From the NCBI GenBank assembly GCA_001986395.2, contig MQVO02000010.1, positions 1,054,001 through 1,118,000 of the forward strand: a DNA stretch of 64,000 nt, in the 5' to 3' direction. The number at the start of each line of letters is the position of its first letter. The stretch's first letter is position 1. Under the pieces are notes generated by a model. That model saw only the letters and a program-made list of their open reading frames with translations. It did not search any database and had not been told where the DNA came from. A program made the translations under genes and the position numbers. Source of the DNA: Irpex lacteus. Its lineage: Eukaryota > Basidiomycota > Agaricomycetes > Polyporales > Irpicaceae. Positions 34,277 to 45,804 of this stretch are shown one piece after another.

Positions 34277-35979
34277 ATGTTTCGTTCAGCAGCCAGCAAG
34301 GCCATCAAATCGGCGTCGTTCCGTCAAAATACGGCGTTGAGAGCGTCAGTGTCGAGGTTAGAGTGAAGTCGTTCAGGTGGAATGATCATTGCTCATATAA
34401 TATTTGGTCAGGAAATGCTTTTCTACGACGAGAATAGCTGCCTCAGAACCCGTATTGAACTCCTTGAACAAGTTCACGGAAGAGGAGGAGATGTTACGCG
34501 AAACAGGTCAGTCACCCGTCTTGGCTGTGTCTTCTTTCGAGTAATGACCCCTCGTTCAGTCCAGCGATTCGCACAGGACGTCGTCGGACCTAAAGTACGC
34601 GAGATGGATGAGAACGAGATGATGGACCCAGAAGTCATCAAAGGCCTCTTCGAGCAAGGGGTGCGCAGTCTTCTACATGCCCATGACTATATTTCGCTCA
34701 CATATCACCATCCCACAGTTGATGGGAATAGAAACTCCCTCCGACTTCGGAGGAGCTGAATCGTCATTTACCGCTGCTATCATTGCAATTGAAGAGCTGG
34801 CAAAGGTCGACCCTTCCGTATCCGTCATGTGCGACGTCCATAACACGCTCGTCAACACCGTAGTCCGCAAATACGGAACAAAGGAGCAGCAAGAAAAGTG
34901 GCTTCCCAAACTCGCAGAGTCGTCGGTATGTGGCACACACCTTTCGTCCATTATGTCGTTGCTCAGAACTAAGTTGCCTCTACGACCAGCTCGGAAGCTT
35001 CTGCCTCTCCGAACCAGCCTCCGGTTCCGACGCCTTCGCCCTACAAACCCGCGCCAAAAAGGACGGCTCCTCATGGGTGATCAACGGGTCCAAGATGTGG
35101 ATCACCAACTCATACGAAGCCGACTTCTTCCTCATCTTCGCCAACGTCGACCCTAGCAAGGGGTACAAGGGTATCACGTGCTTCATCGCGACGAAGGATA
35201 TGGGCGTGCAGATTGCGAAGAAGGAGCAGAAGCTGGGTATTAGGGCGTCGTCGACGTGTACGCTTAACTTTGATGATTTGAGGGTGCCGGAGGAGAATGT
35301 GCTTGGTGAGGTTGGGAAGGGCTACAAGGTACGTTCCTACACTCTGTATATGACTTCCAACACTCAATAGCTTTGCGTCCATAGATCGCAATCGAGATTC
35401 TCAACGAAGGTACGCACTCACCCCTTTGAATTACCGCAATATCTGGCCCACTCACTAGCCCAATCCCTTCAGGTCGCATCGGCATCGCCGCCCAAATGCT
35501 CGGCCTCGCCCAAGGCGCCTTCTCCAAAGCCGTCCCCTACACCTACACCCGCCACCAATTCGGGCAAGCAGTCGGCACCTTCCAAGGCATGCAATTCTCC
35601 ATCGCAGACGCGGCCATCCAGATCGAGACTGCTCGGCTGTTGACGTACAACGCCGCAAGGCTGAAAGACGAGGGCAGGCCGTTTACGACGGAGGCGGCGA
35701 TGGCGAAGTATTGGGCGAGCGGGGTTGCGCAGAGGGTGGCTGGGGCTGCTATTGAGTGGGCGGGGGGTGTTGGGTTTACGAGGGAGACGGGGATTGAGAA
35801 GTTTTGGAGGGACTCGAAGATTGTGAGTGCATGCTTTGTCTGGTGCACTGTGATAATTCGCCTGTGGGCGTTGTGAGCTGTGCTGATCACGGTCATTGTT
35901 TTAGGGCGCGATATACGAGGGGACGTCGAATATACAGCTGCAGACTATCGCAAAGGCCATCCAGAAGCAATACTCATAA
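34277..35979 (+). CDS. Short/branched-chain acyl-CoA dehydrogenase, mitochondrial
   Basis: FAD enzyme of beta-oxidation/branched-chain catabolism, closest in memory to ACADSB. About nine exons from ATG at 34277 ([20 protein letters not shown], a mitochondrial presequence). Domains: N-terminal helices with [36 protein letters not shown], then the beta domain with [36 protein letters not shown] and [18 protein letters not shown]. The C-terminal domain has [20 protein letters not shown] and [16 protein letters not shown]. The catalytic base is the Glu of [18 protein letters not shown] in the last exon. One internal exon is only about 25 nt (IAIEILNEG). All junctions keep frame; length is about 430 residues. 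Confidence 0.9.
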
Positions 35980-36105
35980 CACGCGATCCAAAGTTCAATG
36001 GTATGGTACGGTACGCCATACTGTACCGGATTACAATGGACTAGCAGTAAGTAGGGAACAATTCATTACATCTAGCGACACACTATGTACTGTATAGTAG
36101 AGTCT

Positions 36106-37537
36106 CTAAGCGTCAGCTTCTTCTTCTTTTCTACTAGTCCGTGCTTTGATGAAGATGAGCAGACCCTCGTAGACGACCCAGCCGATCATCGAGCTTAGCA
36201 CCTTGCGAGACAAACGCAAAGTGGCGCCGTCGAAGAACCCTTCGATGCCTCGTTGCTAGTGAACAACGGGTGTTAGCCCAACGAATATTCCGTGTGCTTT
36301 GGATATTATGGAGGACGTACCCGCCAGATCGTCGCTGAAGTCTGCAGAACGCCGTGGTACCGCTTCTCTGAGCGGACCTGCATCTTCGTCTAACCAATGC
36401 TCGAATTATGAGGGAAACTCTCAACACATGAAACGTACGAACGACAGACCTTGATGACGTCGAACGGGTGCGTTATGAGCGTTGCGATGGCCCCCGACGA
36501 CGCAGCCGCGAAGCTATGCACGCTCGCCGCCTGTACCGACGAATTCGCCGGCAACAGCTTGCCTGTCCACGCCAAGTCAGTTTCATCGTGTCATAGAAGT
36601 AATGGAAGGAGAGCAGATACCTGTTTCTTGTTTTATGACTTCGTAGAAGACGACGAAGAGTCCTGCGTACGGGGCGTCGCGGATGGCTGAGGGCCAGAAC
36701 CCGAGGAAGAGCTCGGACGGGCCGCCTCGTGCGATCGAGCGGAACGCGCCCCAGAGGCTGGTGTAATTATACAGGTTGCTCTGCACAGTCAAGCAAAAGA
36801 TAAGTCGGAAGTCAGTCTCCATACTTAAACGGACGAAACAGGGAGAATGATGAGTGAGAAACTTGGCTTACGAACTTCGTAGCGAGCTTTGAGGACTGTA
36901 AATGGGTTGAGGACGAATCCGACCGAAACGCGCGCTGCAGCACCTGCTACGAGGTTTCCTTGCATGCTGAGCTTGGGGAGAGTGCTTCCGTGAGATTGTT
37001 GTTTGCCTAGCGCTTGCATGGAGGAGAAGTAAGGGGAGGTGGCCATGAGAGTTCGTAACTGAGTGAGCCCGGTGAAGTACATTGCTACTCCAGGGACGTT
37101 TCTGTAGTTACATAACTTGCAGTTGAGTTTCCGGGGGATACGAGAAGTGGTGAAGGCGCGTACCGTAGTAGAGTAGCGGTGGTTCCTCTCCATAGACCGG
37201 TGAACCCGTTTGTACGGATGACTTCACGCGTCACGTATAGGATACGGCGACCGGGTCTGGTATGGAGTTAGTACGTGGTATAAAGACCATTGTAGACACG
37301 CACTGAGCAGGTACAGCTCCTCCGTCTCCTTGTTGCATACGCGTTTTCAAGAGGTCAACTAGTAGCAGAGTATTGAATTAGTACTTGTTCGAGCTTCGCG
37401 TCGTTGGTACAACATACACGGCTGCAGACATATTCCTGACGCGAACCCCGACAGTGCACCTATACAATATCGTTGTCAGTTCAACTTGTAGACTAGGTTG
37501 CGCAAACTAATACCTGAGAGGAGTTGTTGACTGACAT
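36106..37537 (-). CDS. HEM25: Mitochondrial glycine carrier (SLC25A38/Hem25)
   Basis: Mitochondrial carrier that imports glycine for the first step of haem synthesis. Eight or so minus-strand exons, start MSVNNSSQ at 37537. Three carrier repeats are seen: GALSGFASGICLQPFDLLKTRMQQG (first signature, split by an intron in the Pro-x-Asp motif), GNLVAGAAARVSVGFVLNPFTVLKARYE (second) and SSGAIATLITHPFDVIKTKMQVR (third). NVPGVAMYFTGLTQLRTLM and YEVIKQETG are further SLC25A38 hallmarks. The C-terminus EEEADA is acidic. The first signature depends on the donor CCGT/GTATGT, which I chose because it alone keeps the frame. Confidence 0.88.
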
Positions 37538-37887
37538 TTGACATATAATTTGAAGACTACCAGCGGTGGTGGTAGAGGTTTAAGCGAAGTGTGTAGAATA
37601 GAACAGAGTTAGCCAATACACTTGGAGAGCGCGTATAATCAGCAAGCAAGGGAAAGAACGGAAGGAGGCGTGACGAGTCGGAGGATGTGTAAGACGTTGG
37701 CGGTCAACCACAGTCAACTTCCCGAAGTAGCCAACTTATAGTAGGCGCACGGAACGCAGCGCCTGTCACTACTGACTCGGAACGTTTGGACGACATATCA
37801 ATGTTCAAGACACAGCTGCTTGGATCTGGTCTGTAACAGCGATGTACGACGACACTTTCTTCAACTACAGCTGATCTGAATAGTAAG
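37538..37887. other. Carrier promoter and relic 5' part of a FunK1 copy
   Basis: 350 bp. From about 37,795 it resembles the sequence just before 58,799 on the opposite strand (shared words such as ACGACGACACTTTCTTC / ACGACGACACTTTTTTC), so it is probably the old 5' flank of the FunK1 fragment that follows. Confidence 0.45.
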
Positions 37888-38739
37888 GTGCTGCGATTGG
37901 CTCGCAGGCCAGCAGAAAATGTCGACGTCAGTCTCGATATCATTCCAGCATTCGGACACTCAGGCTGCCCTGTATGTGCGTGGAGTTCAATATCTACGGC
38001 ACACATATGGGTCATTCGAGCTGACAGGTCAATAGGTCGCTATATGCCCCGAAAGGCGGGAAGCAACATCTTCCACTGCACTAGCTGTATGGTCAAGGAC
38101 TTCGGCTTAGCCGACATTCATGAAGATAAACACAAAACGGTAGTCGAGCGTACTGGGACCATGCCTTTTACACCATTAGAGTTTGTGGAGAACATGGGCA
38201 AAGGTGATGTATTACCTCACATCTACGGTGTGTTCTGCTTTGTTCATTCATGGGTGCCGATCTACTCTGCTGGAGCTGATTTATTGTCAGCCTTCGATGC
38301 AGAATCGCTTGCATATGTGACTCTTTGGGTCACTGCCCGATACGACGAAGGTCGTCTCGTGGAATCGACAGAGCCAGCCCTTTCGAAGTGGATCAACAAA
38401 ACAACCACTCCGAAGATGCTCACTGCTTTAAGGAAGAAAGGGCTCTATGGACCAAAGGCAACATCTTCACATCACCCGTTCTTGAGCGTGTACTTCTACT
38501 TTTACCACGCTGTCGGTGGTAATACGTTCATGATAAAAGACCTCCGACATATCTACCTACAAAGGGCACCGTCATACGAGCGGAGGAAACCCGATGATCT
38601 CTTTGACCACTTCACGCAGTATATAGATTACGCACTGCAGCAAATCGGTCATCTTACCGAGGTGGAAAGAGCGCAACAACAGATTCAGGTGGAAAGTTCG
38701 GTTCAGCGGTGCTATAGAATGCCTGCGCGTTGGGGGTAG
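37888..38739 (+). pseudogene. FunK1-type kinase fragment, C-terminal half
   Basis: The open frame starts with GTG CTG CGA TTG GCT; the related copy at 58,799 has ATG TTG CGA TTG GCT, so the start codon seems to be lost here. It contains the activation-loop region (MVKDFGLADIHEDKHKTVVE, RTGTMPFTPLEFVE) and HIYG, then a likely 63-bp intron (GTGTGTTCTG..GTCAG), and AFDAESLAYVTLWVTARYDE, the FunK1 C-lobe. The last 130 residues match the C-terminal tail of the full-length gene (HLTEVERAQQQIQVES, ending MPARWG). The N-lobe, catalytic loop and N-terminal extension are missing. Probably not a functional kinase. Confidence 0.7.
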
Positions 38740-39197
38740 GTCATGATCATCAAATTCATCCGTCAGACTTAGTTCCCTGTATGTCTAGATTTATGTATCC
38801 GCGATGTATACATGTAACTCGGTATTCAGTCGTCAAGATGGCCAAATAACCCAAAAGGTAGTGATCGGTGCGTCTGGGTAGAAGGTGGCTGACTGGTAAC
38901 AGCTGGTCGGCTGGTTGATTGGCGCTTCTATAAAGCGGATCTCATCCTCGCAGGCTGACTTTTGTCGCTCATCATCCCCCGTTGCTACTAGTATACTGAG
39001 AAAGGTCTGAGTGCTTGAAGCTTGAAGTCTTAGGTCCTTTGCTGTCTTTCAACCAATGCCTTCGTATGACGGCTCACTATCGCGGCGCTGAAGGAGGGCC
39101 GGCCATGCGGGGAAATTGGGATTACAGGTTGTCCCCTCCAAGTCCTCTACGCATCTCAGCCATCGCATACTAGATAGCGGTCACCATCGTAACACTA
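38740..39197. other. Intergenic stretch with a TATA-like word
   Basis: 458 bp with no exon. TCTATAAAG near 38,937-38,945 stands in a GC-rich setting and could be an old promoter for the fragment that follows. Confidence 0.35.
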
Positions 39198-40006
39198 ATG
39201 GAGAGTATCTCAAGCTTGGCGGCCAGGTGGTTAGCGGCGAACTCTAACGACGTTGCCCGGTCTGCCGTCCACGATAATCAGCGCAAACCTATCAGGGAAC
39301 ATATCGGGACGACGTTCTTCATGGCAAGCAAGTTGGTGAAGAACTTGAAAGTCAAGGAAGATGCTGTTTACATTTACGGTCTGTCCTATGACTAATTTCA
39401 GAATACTTTGTCGAAACTAACTTGATGGTAGATTTTGATGTGGAATCGCTCGCGTGCGTCGCATTTTGGACCACCGCTGGACTAAAATACGGCTCGCATT
39501 TCTTGACAAACTCACCCAACTTATTTTGATGGGCGATTAGTGGCTACAGCAACTCTCCGCGGTTGAAGGCTAAAACAAATCCACACACCCGACCACATAC
39601 CATCGTCACAGAGCCACGACTAAAGTGTGTTGCGGCCCTTTTCGAGGCCGTCCACGCTCATGTACGCAAGATCGAGAAAACAGAAGGAGACTCGCAATTC
39701 GCAGGATCTCTCGAATGGGTAGATAAGCATACCACTAGGTCATTCTTCTCCAATTCTCCATTACACGTTGACGTCTTCTATGAGTCTGCAGACTCGAGGG
39801 TCGGACAATTCGTGGGGCTTTCTTGTTATGGAACTCATGGAAGCTCCTCGCACGGAACGCTCGATATGCTCTCTGACATCAGATTCTCTCACATGCCAGA
39901 TAGTGGCGATGGCCTCTCTTTGCAAGCACTCCATACAGTACCCCACAAGCTGGCATCTAAGTATCCTCCGACAGGTGCTATCTCAGTCGGTACCCGGTAC
40001 CAGTAG
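39198..40006 (+). pseudogene. Degenerate FunK1-type fragment
   Basis: Begins near 39198 with an open frame holding REHIGTTFFMASKLVKNLK and VYIYG, equal to the RTGTRIFMASELVEN..HIYG region of the full-length gene (with RTG changed to HIG). After a possible intron the frame gives FDVESLACVAFWTTAGLKYG and then stops near 39,527. Downstream, a second open frame at 39,563-40,006 may continue the tail (ALFEAVHAHVRKIEK) but is disturbed. Neither the catalytic loop nor the N-lobe is present. The disrupted frame makes a pseudogene the best call. Confidence 0.6.
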
Positions 40007-40370
40007 TAGCCGCAGGCAGCGAGGATCAATGCTAGTAAGTACGACACAGTATAGCCAGTAGCGATTCATGTTGGGAACCTGATCGTAGCTTTTTCGACAG
40101 TGCGTCATTGTCTCATTCCATTCCGCCATTGTATGGAACCTCCCTTCGATCGGTCTGCAAAGCCACAGCATCACTAGACGGACGCATTGTGCCCTTAAGT
40201 AATAACGCTCGCTTGACCGCAGCACTTCAATAGGGCTTCGAAAGCTCGCGATATCACCACGATATCGCACAAACTCGGCTTCAAGCTTAATCATGCGCCA
40301 GATCTAATCAGTGGGGCTGTCAAACAAGCAAGCGCAAGGCTAGACAGCAACAGTTTAGCCGCACAAATGT

Positions 40371-40380
40371 GTATATATAG
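40371..40380 (+). promoter_or_regulatory. TATA-like box before the kinase-like gene
   Basis: GTATATATAG lies 77 bp before the ATG at 40457, a usual fungal spacing. Confidence 0.45.
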
Positions 40381-40456
40381 TCCAGGTCAGTAACGAAAGC
40401 CCAACAACGTGAATTTCCCCATCTCCAACTTCATCACTCTCAAGGATCTTTCATCC

Positions 40457-41275
40457 ATGCGCCCGATCACCACAGTTTTGCTATATTTCCCTCACATTTT
40501 CAAGTTATGCTCCGGTCTCCATTTGCGTAAGATCGTGGACGAACTCCCGCAGGATACACGCATCAATCCTTGGGGCACCACAACTCTTGTTCTCGGGACT
40601 GTCTTCCCAGTCGGGGAGTCGTCGCTTGCAGTGTCGTGGCGGCCGCAAGGATTGGTGCGTTCATTGGAAATCACCCTGCGCGAGCCGTGGCGTGGCTTCT
40701 CTTCGTGTCGAATTTGCCGAGCACAAGCACACAATGATCGTCGAGCTGTGAACATGTATGACGTTATGTTCCATCCTAACTATCCTCATGTATATTGTAC
40801 AACGGGTGAGCATGAACATGAGTCCACACAAGTCATCGTCAAGTTCGCTTATCGTTACAACCCGGACGCCCACAGGCTTCTTGCTTCCCGTAAATTCGCG
40901 CCAAGACTTTACTTCTGTGAGCGCCTCCCCGACGTCGGCGGCTTATGGGTCGTCGTCATGGAGTACTGCACTGGCAGACATATCACAGGACCCTCCTCGC
41001 TGTCAACTCACGCCCCACAACTTCGTGCCGGTCTGAAGCTATTACACGACCAAAACCTTGTTTTTGGTGATCTCCGTTCGGCAAACATTCTTATCAAGGA
41101 AGACAAGTTGTTGCTCATCGACTTTGATTGGTGCGGCAAGGCAGGCAAAGCGCAATATCCCAGCGATATTCTACTAGCGGAAGGCAAGTTTCATCATGAC
41201 GTGCAGAAGGGAGGGTTATTACAGATTGAGCATGATAAGTATCTATTCCGACAATTGACAGGAGAGGAATTGTAA
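40457..41275 (+). CDS. Small protein-kinase-like (PKL) gene
   Basis: Single exon, 272 residues from the ATG at 40457 (MRPITTVLLYFPHIFKL); the frame is open to a GTG at 40409 but has no earlier ATG. The C-terminal half has a reduced kinase fold: VIVKFAYRYNPDAHRLLA (candidate ATP lysine), WVVVMEYCTGRHI (hinge), LLHDQNLVFGDLRSANILIK in place of the HRD catalytic loop (His-Arg replaced by Phe-Gly, Asp kept, Asn kept) and LLLIDFDWCGKAGKAQYPSD in place of DFG. From memory this arrangement recurs in agaricomycete genomes, sometimes attached to Crinkler-type proteins. Here the N-terminal half is unfamiliar. Activity uncertain; the family differs from FunK1. Confidence 0.72.
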   Translation: MRPITTVLLYFPHIFKLCSGLHLRKIVDELPQDTRINPWGTTTLVLGTVFPVGESSLAVSWRPQGLVRSLEITLREPWRGFSSCRICRAQAHNDRRAVNMYDVMFHPNYPHVYCTTGEHEHESTQVIVKFAYRYNPDAHRLLASRKFAPRLYFCERLPDVGGLWVVVMEYCTGRHITGPSSLSTHAPQLRAGLKLLHDQNLVFGDLRSANILIKEDKLLLIDFDWCGKAGKAQYPSDILLAEGKFHHDVQKGGLLQIEHDKYLFRQLTGEEL

Positions 41276-41865
41276 TCGTAGAGTCATATGCATATCAGTA
41301 CACATACTTAGTCCAGACTAAAGTACTGTATGTGCACGACCATGAACTGGATAGCCTTTGAACATTTCATCGAAAAGCCGCGATGGCAGGATAGTCACCT
41401 ACCAAAGTAAATAAATCACAACAGCATTTATATCATCGCGCGCCGCGCGGGATTTGGCTTGCCCTTGGGACTTCGAATTGTATTTGATCGTATTGTACTA
41501 GTACAGGAAGCTGCGAGATTTGCCATCTGCACACGTATAGAGAAGAGACGACCTCGCCCTCACCGCACTCAGCGAGCTCGGAGGCGAGCCAATCACCCTC
41601 CTTGACGTTCCACGCCGACGGCTGCAGGCGGGCGACGAAGTTCGTCTTCAAGTTCGTCTCACCAGCGCCAGTGTTCGGAACTTCGAACCCAGCTGAGCAA
41701 GAGTTGCCTCTGCGACTTGGGTACCGAGATTCAATTAATATGGATCGGCATGTGCCGGGTATGCTCGCGGAGCGACATTCTCAGTTGAATACTCATGTTA
41801 ATTGCTAGTATATAAAACGGCTATGGATTCAATCCCGAGTCAACTGAGTACGGTCATGCCACTTA

Positions 41866-42065
41866 CAGCTAAAACCAGAACGTTAGGCCACTTGCCATCA
41901 ATTTACACATAGGCGGACTTGGCGGGATGATGGCGGCACTCCTGCCGCAGAGGTTCGACGCGTCCCATTCGCTCCAGCTCACGCCTGGCCCAACGGCCGG
42001 AGGTTTTTCGTGGTCCGCTCTATGTGTGTAAGAAAAAATGCGGCCCAACGTTTTGGTTTTAGCTG
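41866..42065. mobile_element. MITE-like element with ~29-bp terminal inverted repeats
   Basis: The left end CAGCTAAAACCAGAACG and the right end (reverse complement CAGCTAAAACCAAAACG) match over about 27 bp with three mismatches. A second matched block (TTACACATAGGCGGAC against TTACACACATAGAGCGGAC) lies further in. Both termini are bordered by TA, the target duplication of Tc1/mariner-type elements. The 200-bp body has no open frame, so it would depend on a transposase elsewhere. Confidence 0.8.
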
Positions 42066-42488
42066 TAATCTTCTGCTATACTAACACTTCATCTAGGTAC
42101 GATGAGCAAAGCTAAGTCCGAAAGATAGTTCGTTTCTCCTTAACACAATACAAAGTAGGCTAAACATCCAGCCCGATCACAGGCGGCCATGTTGTGCGGG
42201 TTTCCTGACGGTAGTGTCGGTGCAGTAGGCTGGACAGGATACGAGAGGCAAAGACGTCTAAATGAGGGCCATTGTATTATACAATGTCGTTCACTGCTGT
42301 GACAATCTTGCTTGATGCATAAGTACTCTCATTATCTATTGGTAATGAGCTTTGCAGATCGAATAGATTCGCCCGCGGCAGTAATTGTGAGGGATAGACA
42401 TTGGCCAGAACGTTAACGACTACTACTGTAGTACGTCAGCGACATCGAGCGTAGTAGTACTTCGAGCGTCACGGTACTGTAATCGTGA

Positions 42489-42505
42489 CTTATGTGTGAC
42501 ATAAG
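42489..42505. repeat. Perfect 7-bp stem hairpin
   Basis: CTTATGT-GTG-ACATAAG. On either side stand TCACGGTACTG and TCACGGTAAG, a direct repeat. No function assigned. Confidence 0.5.
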
Positions 42506-42790
42506 TAACACTGTCACGGTAAGGGACGCGCGGCCTCGTGCGGCCTGCAGCACTTAGTAGTATCGCAGAATGCTATTGAAAACAAAACTTAAAAACACAA
42601 ATAAATTCCAAATGATGCAACTCCAGCTTGAAAGCAGAATGAGATAAACATTAAGAGAAAAGTACGACGTTCAATATGGGTTTTGACTGATACAGAGAAA
42701 CGAGGTTAAGCGCTCTGCACGACGATGGCGTCTAGAGCAAGCGCCGGAAAGTGTAAAAGCCCACCCCAAGCCAGATTCACATGTTAGCCA

Positions 42791-42817
42791 ATGGTTGCTC
42801 GCTCCGCTCGCAACCAT
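42791..42817. repeat. 8-bp stem hairpin before the FunK1 pair
   Basis: ATGGTTGC and GCAACCAT face each other across an 11-base GC-rich loop, about 220 bp before the start of the first tandem FunK1 gene. Confidence 0.45.
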
Positions 42818-43035
42818 CTCACCTCTATCATATCTACACGATAGTGGCGAGTCAAACATGTTACCCTGACTCGGAGCATACACGTTTATAGCAGTCTGAA
42901 ATCAATGAGCTGGGATCTACACTCGTGGCCAGGGACAGTAAGTAACCTTAACTCCAAATTCGGAAAGAACCAAGTTGAGAGAGGCACGGCGCTATCTGCA
43001 TCAACTGCAGGTTCAGCAGTAACCACGACGAGATC

Positions 43036-45355
43036 ATGTCAACAAAGAACATGGACAACTCACAATCGAATATTTCAGTATTATTACCGCCAATAGCTAC
43101 CACACAGCACGCTACTCCGTCATCCAGTTCCGCCGACTCTGAGCCGCAAAGCGAGCAACTTATAAGGCCTTCGAAGTCACTTCATGAAGAAGACTCTGAC
43201 ATACGGTACGATCCTTCTGTGCATCGTCATAAACAGCCGAAATTTCTGAGCACATATCTGTACAGCTTCCCCGGCGTCGAAGAGAGTTTCAGGCGCAGCC
43301 TCCAACGAACCGCCCAATCTGTCTCGTTGAATCGGTTCCTACTCTTTCTGCTCTCACACATCCTCCCTTCAGTCGACGAAGAGCAGCTCCAGACAGCATG
43401 GGAGCAGCTGCTATCTGCTGCTACTGGAATCTGCAACGAAAGGCAGGATATACCTCTCACAGCCGCAGATGCGTCATCCATCTCTGGCCACTGTGACGAC
43501 GATGTGGCCTCGCCAGATCGGCATATCAATGAGCTTCAACAGCTTTTGCTTGCGTAGTACGTGCATTCTACGCCATATAGTATCAACTCTGACTGCGGTT
43601 CATCTCATGCTAGTCGTAACGCAGACGGAATCGAGGCAAGGTATACTGCCTGGGTCCAACTCTCGAACCATATCCTCGAGAGACTACAGTGCGCGGACGT
43701 TGCAGACAAACTCGATGACATTGGACTATCACATCTGGAGGCCGTCAATCCATCTACGCTCATCTTTCAGCGCAATGACAGGAGATGTGTCAACGATACG
43801 GCTCAGTATTTCACCATCGACGGACGGCATGTCGCAGATAGAACGCTACAATATCCAAGCGTCACAGGACTCTCGATCAAAGCAGCCATCAAGACGAGCA
43901 GTAATTCGTCATCTGGCGCCCCATGGGAGGCGACTTGGAAACAGCACTCCTTGGAATCGGCCGCCATAATACCTCACGAAGTACCTGCATGGACCGACAT
44001 TTTGCTCAACGTCGAGCTGAGGAAGCAGAAGAATTACAAGATGCAACCCATCCGTCTACGTTACGACGAAACGTCAGTGGTATGCGACACATCACCTTGC
44101 TCGTTTGGTTCACCCGGAGGCGACGAATTGGAGCTGGAGGATACCACCGGCGACGACGACTCGGAGCGGAGCGGATCGGTGACACCTACTCTGAAATCCT
44201 ATACTAGTAAGCAGAACGATGATGTCGAGGATGATGGTGATGATGAGCGTCCTAAGAAGAGGCAAAGAAGTGACAGCGGAAATGTGGCTCCTTCAGGCTC
44301 TGGGGATCCGGGGACTCGTCCGCAGTTTTCAGACATGGTTTCGAGGCCATTGCTTCCTGTGCAAATGGCTATCTATGCTGGAGAGCGATTCTCATCCAGC
44401 GTAGCAGTGTATCACACCATTGGCTTCCTCATCATAGGTGAGCTGCGATGACTCAATCGCGAACTTATATAAGTTATGCTTATCCTGACGAGCTTTCTAG
44501 ATGACATACTTTGGCTCTGGTGGTTTGACCGCGAGGGTGCGATCCAGTCCCACGGGCTGAACTTCATCGGAGATGTTCACGTCTTCGTTGCCCTCCTCGC
44601 CATACTCCAGCGATTTGACCTAAAACATTGGGGTCGAGACACATTGTTTGTACCAGGCTCAAAACAACGCCCAGACAATCACAGAATGCTGCTACGTTTC
44701 TCATCGAATGGCGAGCCGGCCAGCAGCACTGACATGATCATCACTGTCGACTCGTTGAGTGGCTCGTCTAGGATTGCCCCTTTCAAAGACCCTCCGGAAA
44801 CTAGCGATGGCGGAGACACCTGGACCGAGTTTGTAACCGAGATCAGCTTCAGACACGAGGCTCGTTTGAGCAAGGTGCAGCTCTCCGCCCGCTGGGGCCT
44901 AACGCAGCTCATGGCTCACCTATATGAGAAAGACGTCATGTCTGGTATCGGTCCCGTCTGCGGGCATCTTCCTACAGTACAGCAGACGCAACGAACTTTC
45001 TCTGCAGATTTAATCGAGAAGGTCTTGGGTATCCGCAGGACGGAATCGAAGAAGCAATATCGCATGGTTCGTGTCTTTGCCTACCACAGGCTCTCCTCTA
45101 TCACGGAGCTCAGCGGCCTCGATTTCGTCAAGGCAATGCGCGACAGCCATCTATGTGCGTGAAGTTCCAATTCTGTCTGCCTCCTTCAACGCTGACGTGC
45201 AAATAGGTCTTGGAGAGATCTGGATGACAGGGTGGCAGCATCGTGATATCAATCCAGAGAATCTTATGTATAGCAGGATTGGTGGCGATATCAAGGGCAT
45301 CCTGCATGACCACAAACTGTATCGTGGACCCAGTAATACCACTGGCAGTAACTAA
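43036..45355 (+). CDS. FunK1-type kinase, truncated after the catalytic loop (copy 1)
   Basis: Four or so exons join in frame: 43036 to about 43557, splicing LLLA-Y to RNADGIEARYTAWVQLSNHI; then GFLII-D to DILWLWWFDREGAIQSHGL; then HLC-LGEIWMTGWQHRDINPENLM. The N-terminal FunK1 extension is complete and includes an acidic/basic linker (DDVEDDGDDERPKKRQR). The catalytic loop HRDINPEN is intact, but the following NDFDLA is replaced by HDHKLY and a stop comes 12 codons later. The activation loop and C-lobe (DVESFAYVALW) are absent. A full-length relative is at 59,649-62,760. Either a pseudogene or a kinase half with another role; the uninterrupted frame over ~700 codons argues for selection or recent origin. 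Confidence 0.72.
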
Positions 45356-45804
45356 GAGCGAAGTGCGAGGAATGTACTCATGGAAGCACACAAGTTGTCG
45401 CATTATCGAAGTGTATTCTACATCAAGATCAATCGTGGACTTAGTACTAATGGGTGGCCATGTAGATCATAATCCGCAACCTGACCGTATGTGACACTGA
45501 ATCCGAGTCTCCCTCCACGTCACTGGCAGCAGCGTGAACTCTTGAACACTGAGTACTTGCGCAGGCCCGCGGTGGTCAGTCGTGACTCGAAGTACTTATC
45601 CTAAAACATGCATTCTCAATTTATTGGTCCTACAATCGACCGCATATATGCATTTACAATCAGGTCCGTGATGAGACTACGGGCCATCACGTCGAAGTGA
45701 CCTTGTTGAAGACCCCAAATTTGTAAAGGATCATCTTCATAAAGGCTCGCCGGCGCTATTGCACTGCAGGTGCTTACGACTTGAACTGTAACCACGACAA
45801 GGCC
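45356..45804. other. Intergenic stretch between tandem FunK1 copies
   Basis: 449 bp; no C-lobe coding sequence of copy 1 is seen here, so the missing half is not simply behind a frameshift. Confidence 0.45.

Larger units (their letters stand above)
41276..43035. other. Gene-poor stretch with a MITE and hairpins
   Basis: About 1.76 kb without a convincing gene. It holds the terminal-inverted-repeat element at 41866-42065, a short perfect hairpin at 42489-42505 with flanking TCACGGTA repeats, and a hairpin at 42791-42817. Short open frames (41,433-41,808 on both strands) have no motif. Confidence 0.5.

Noticed and set aside
45243..45494. 83-codon frame past the end of the first tandem FunK1 copy as a continuation
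   Set aside because: It is in another frame and does not encode the DFD motif, activation segment or C-lobe.
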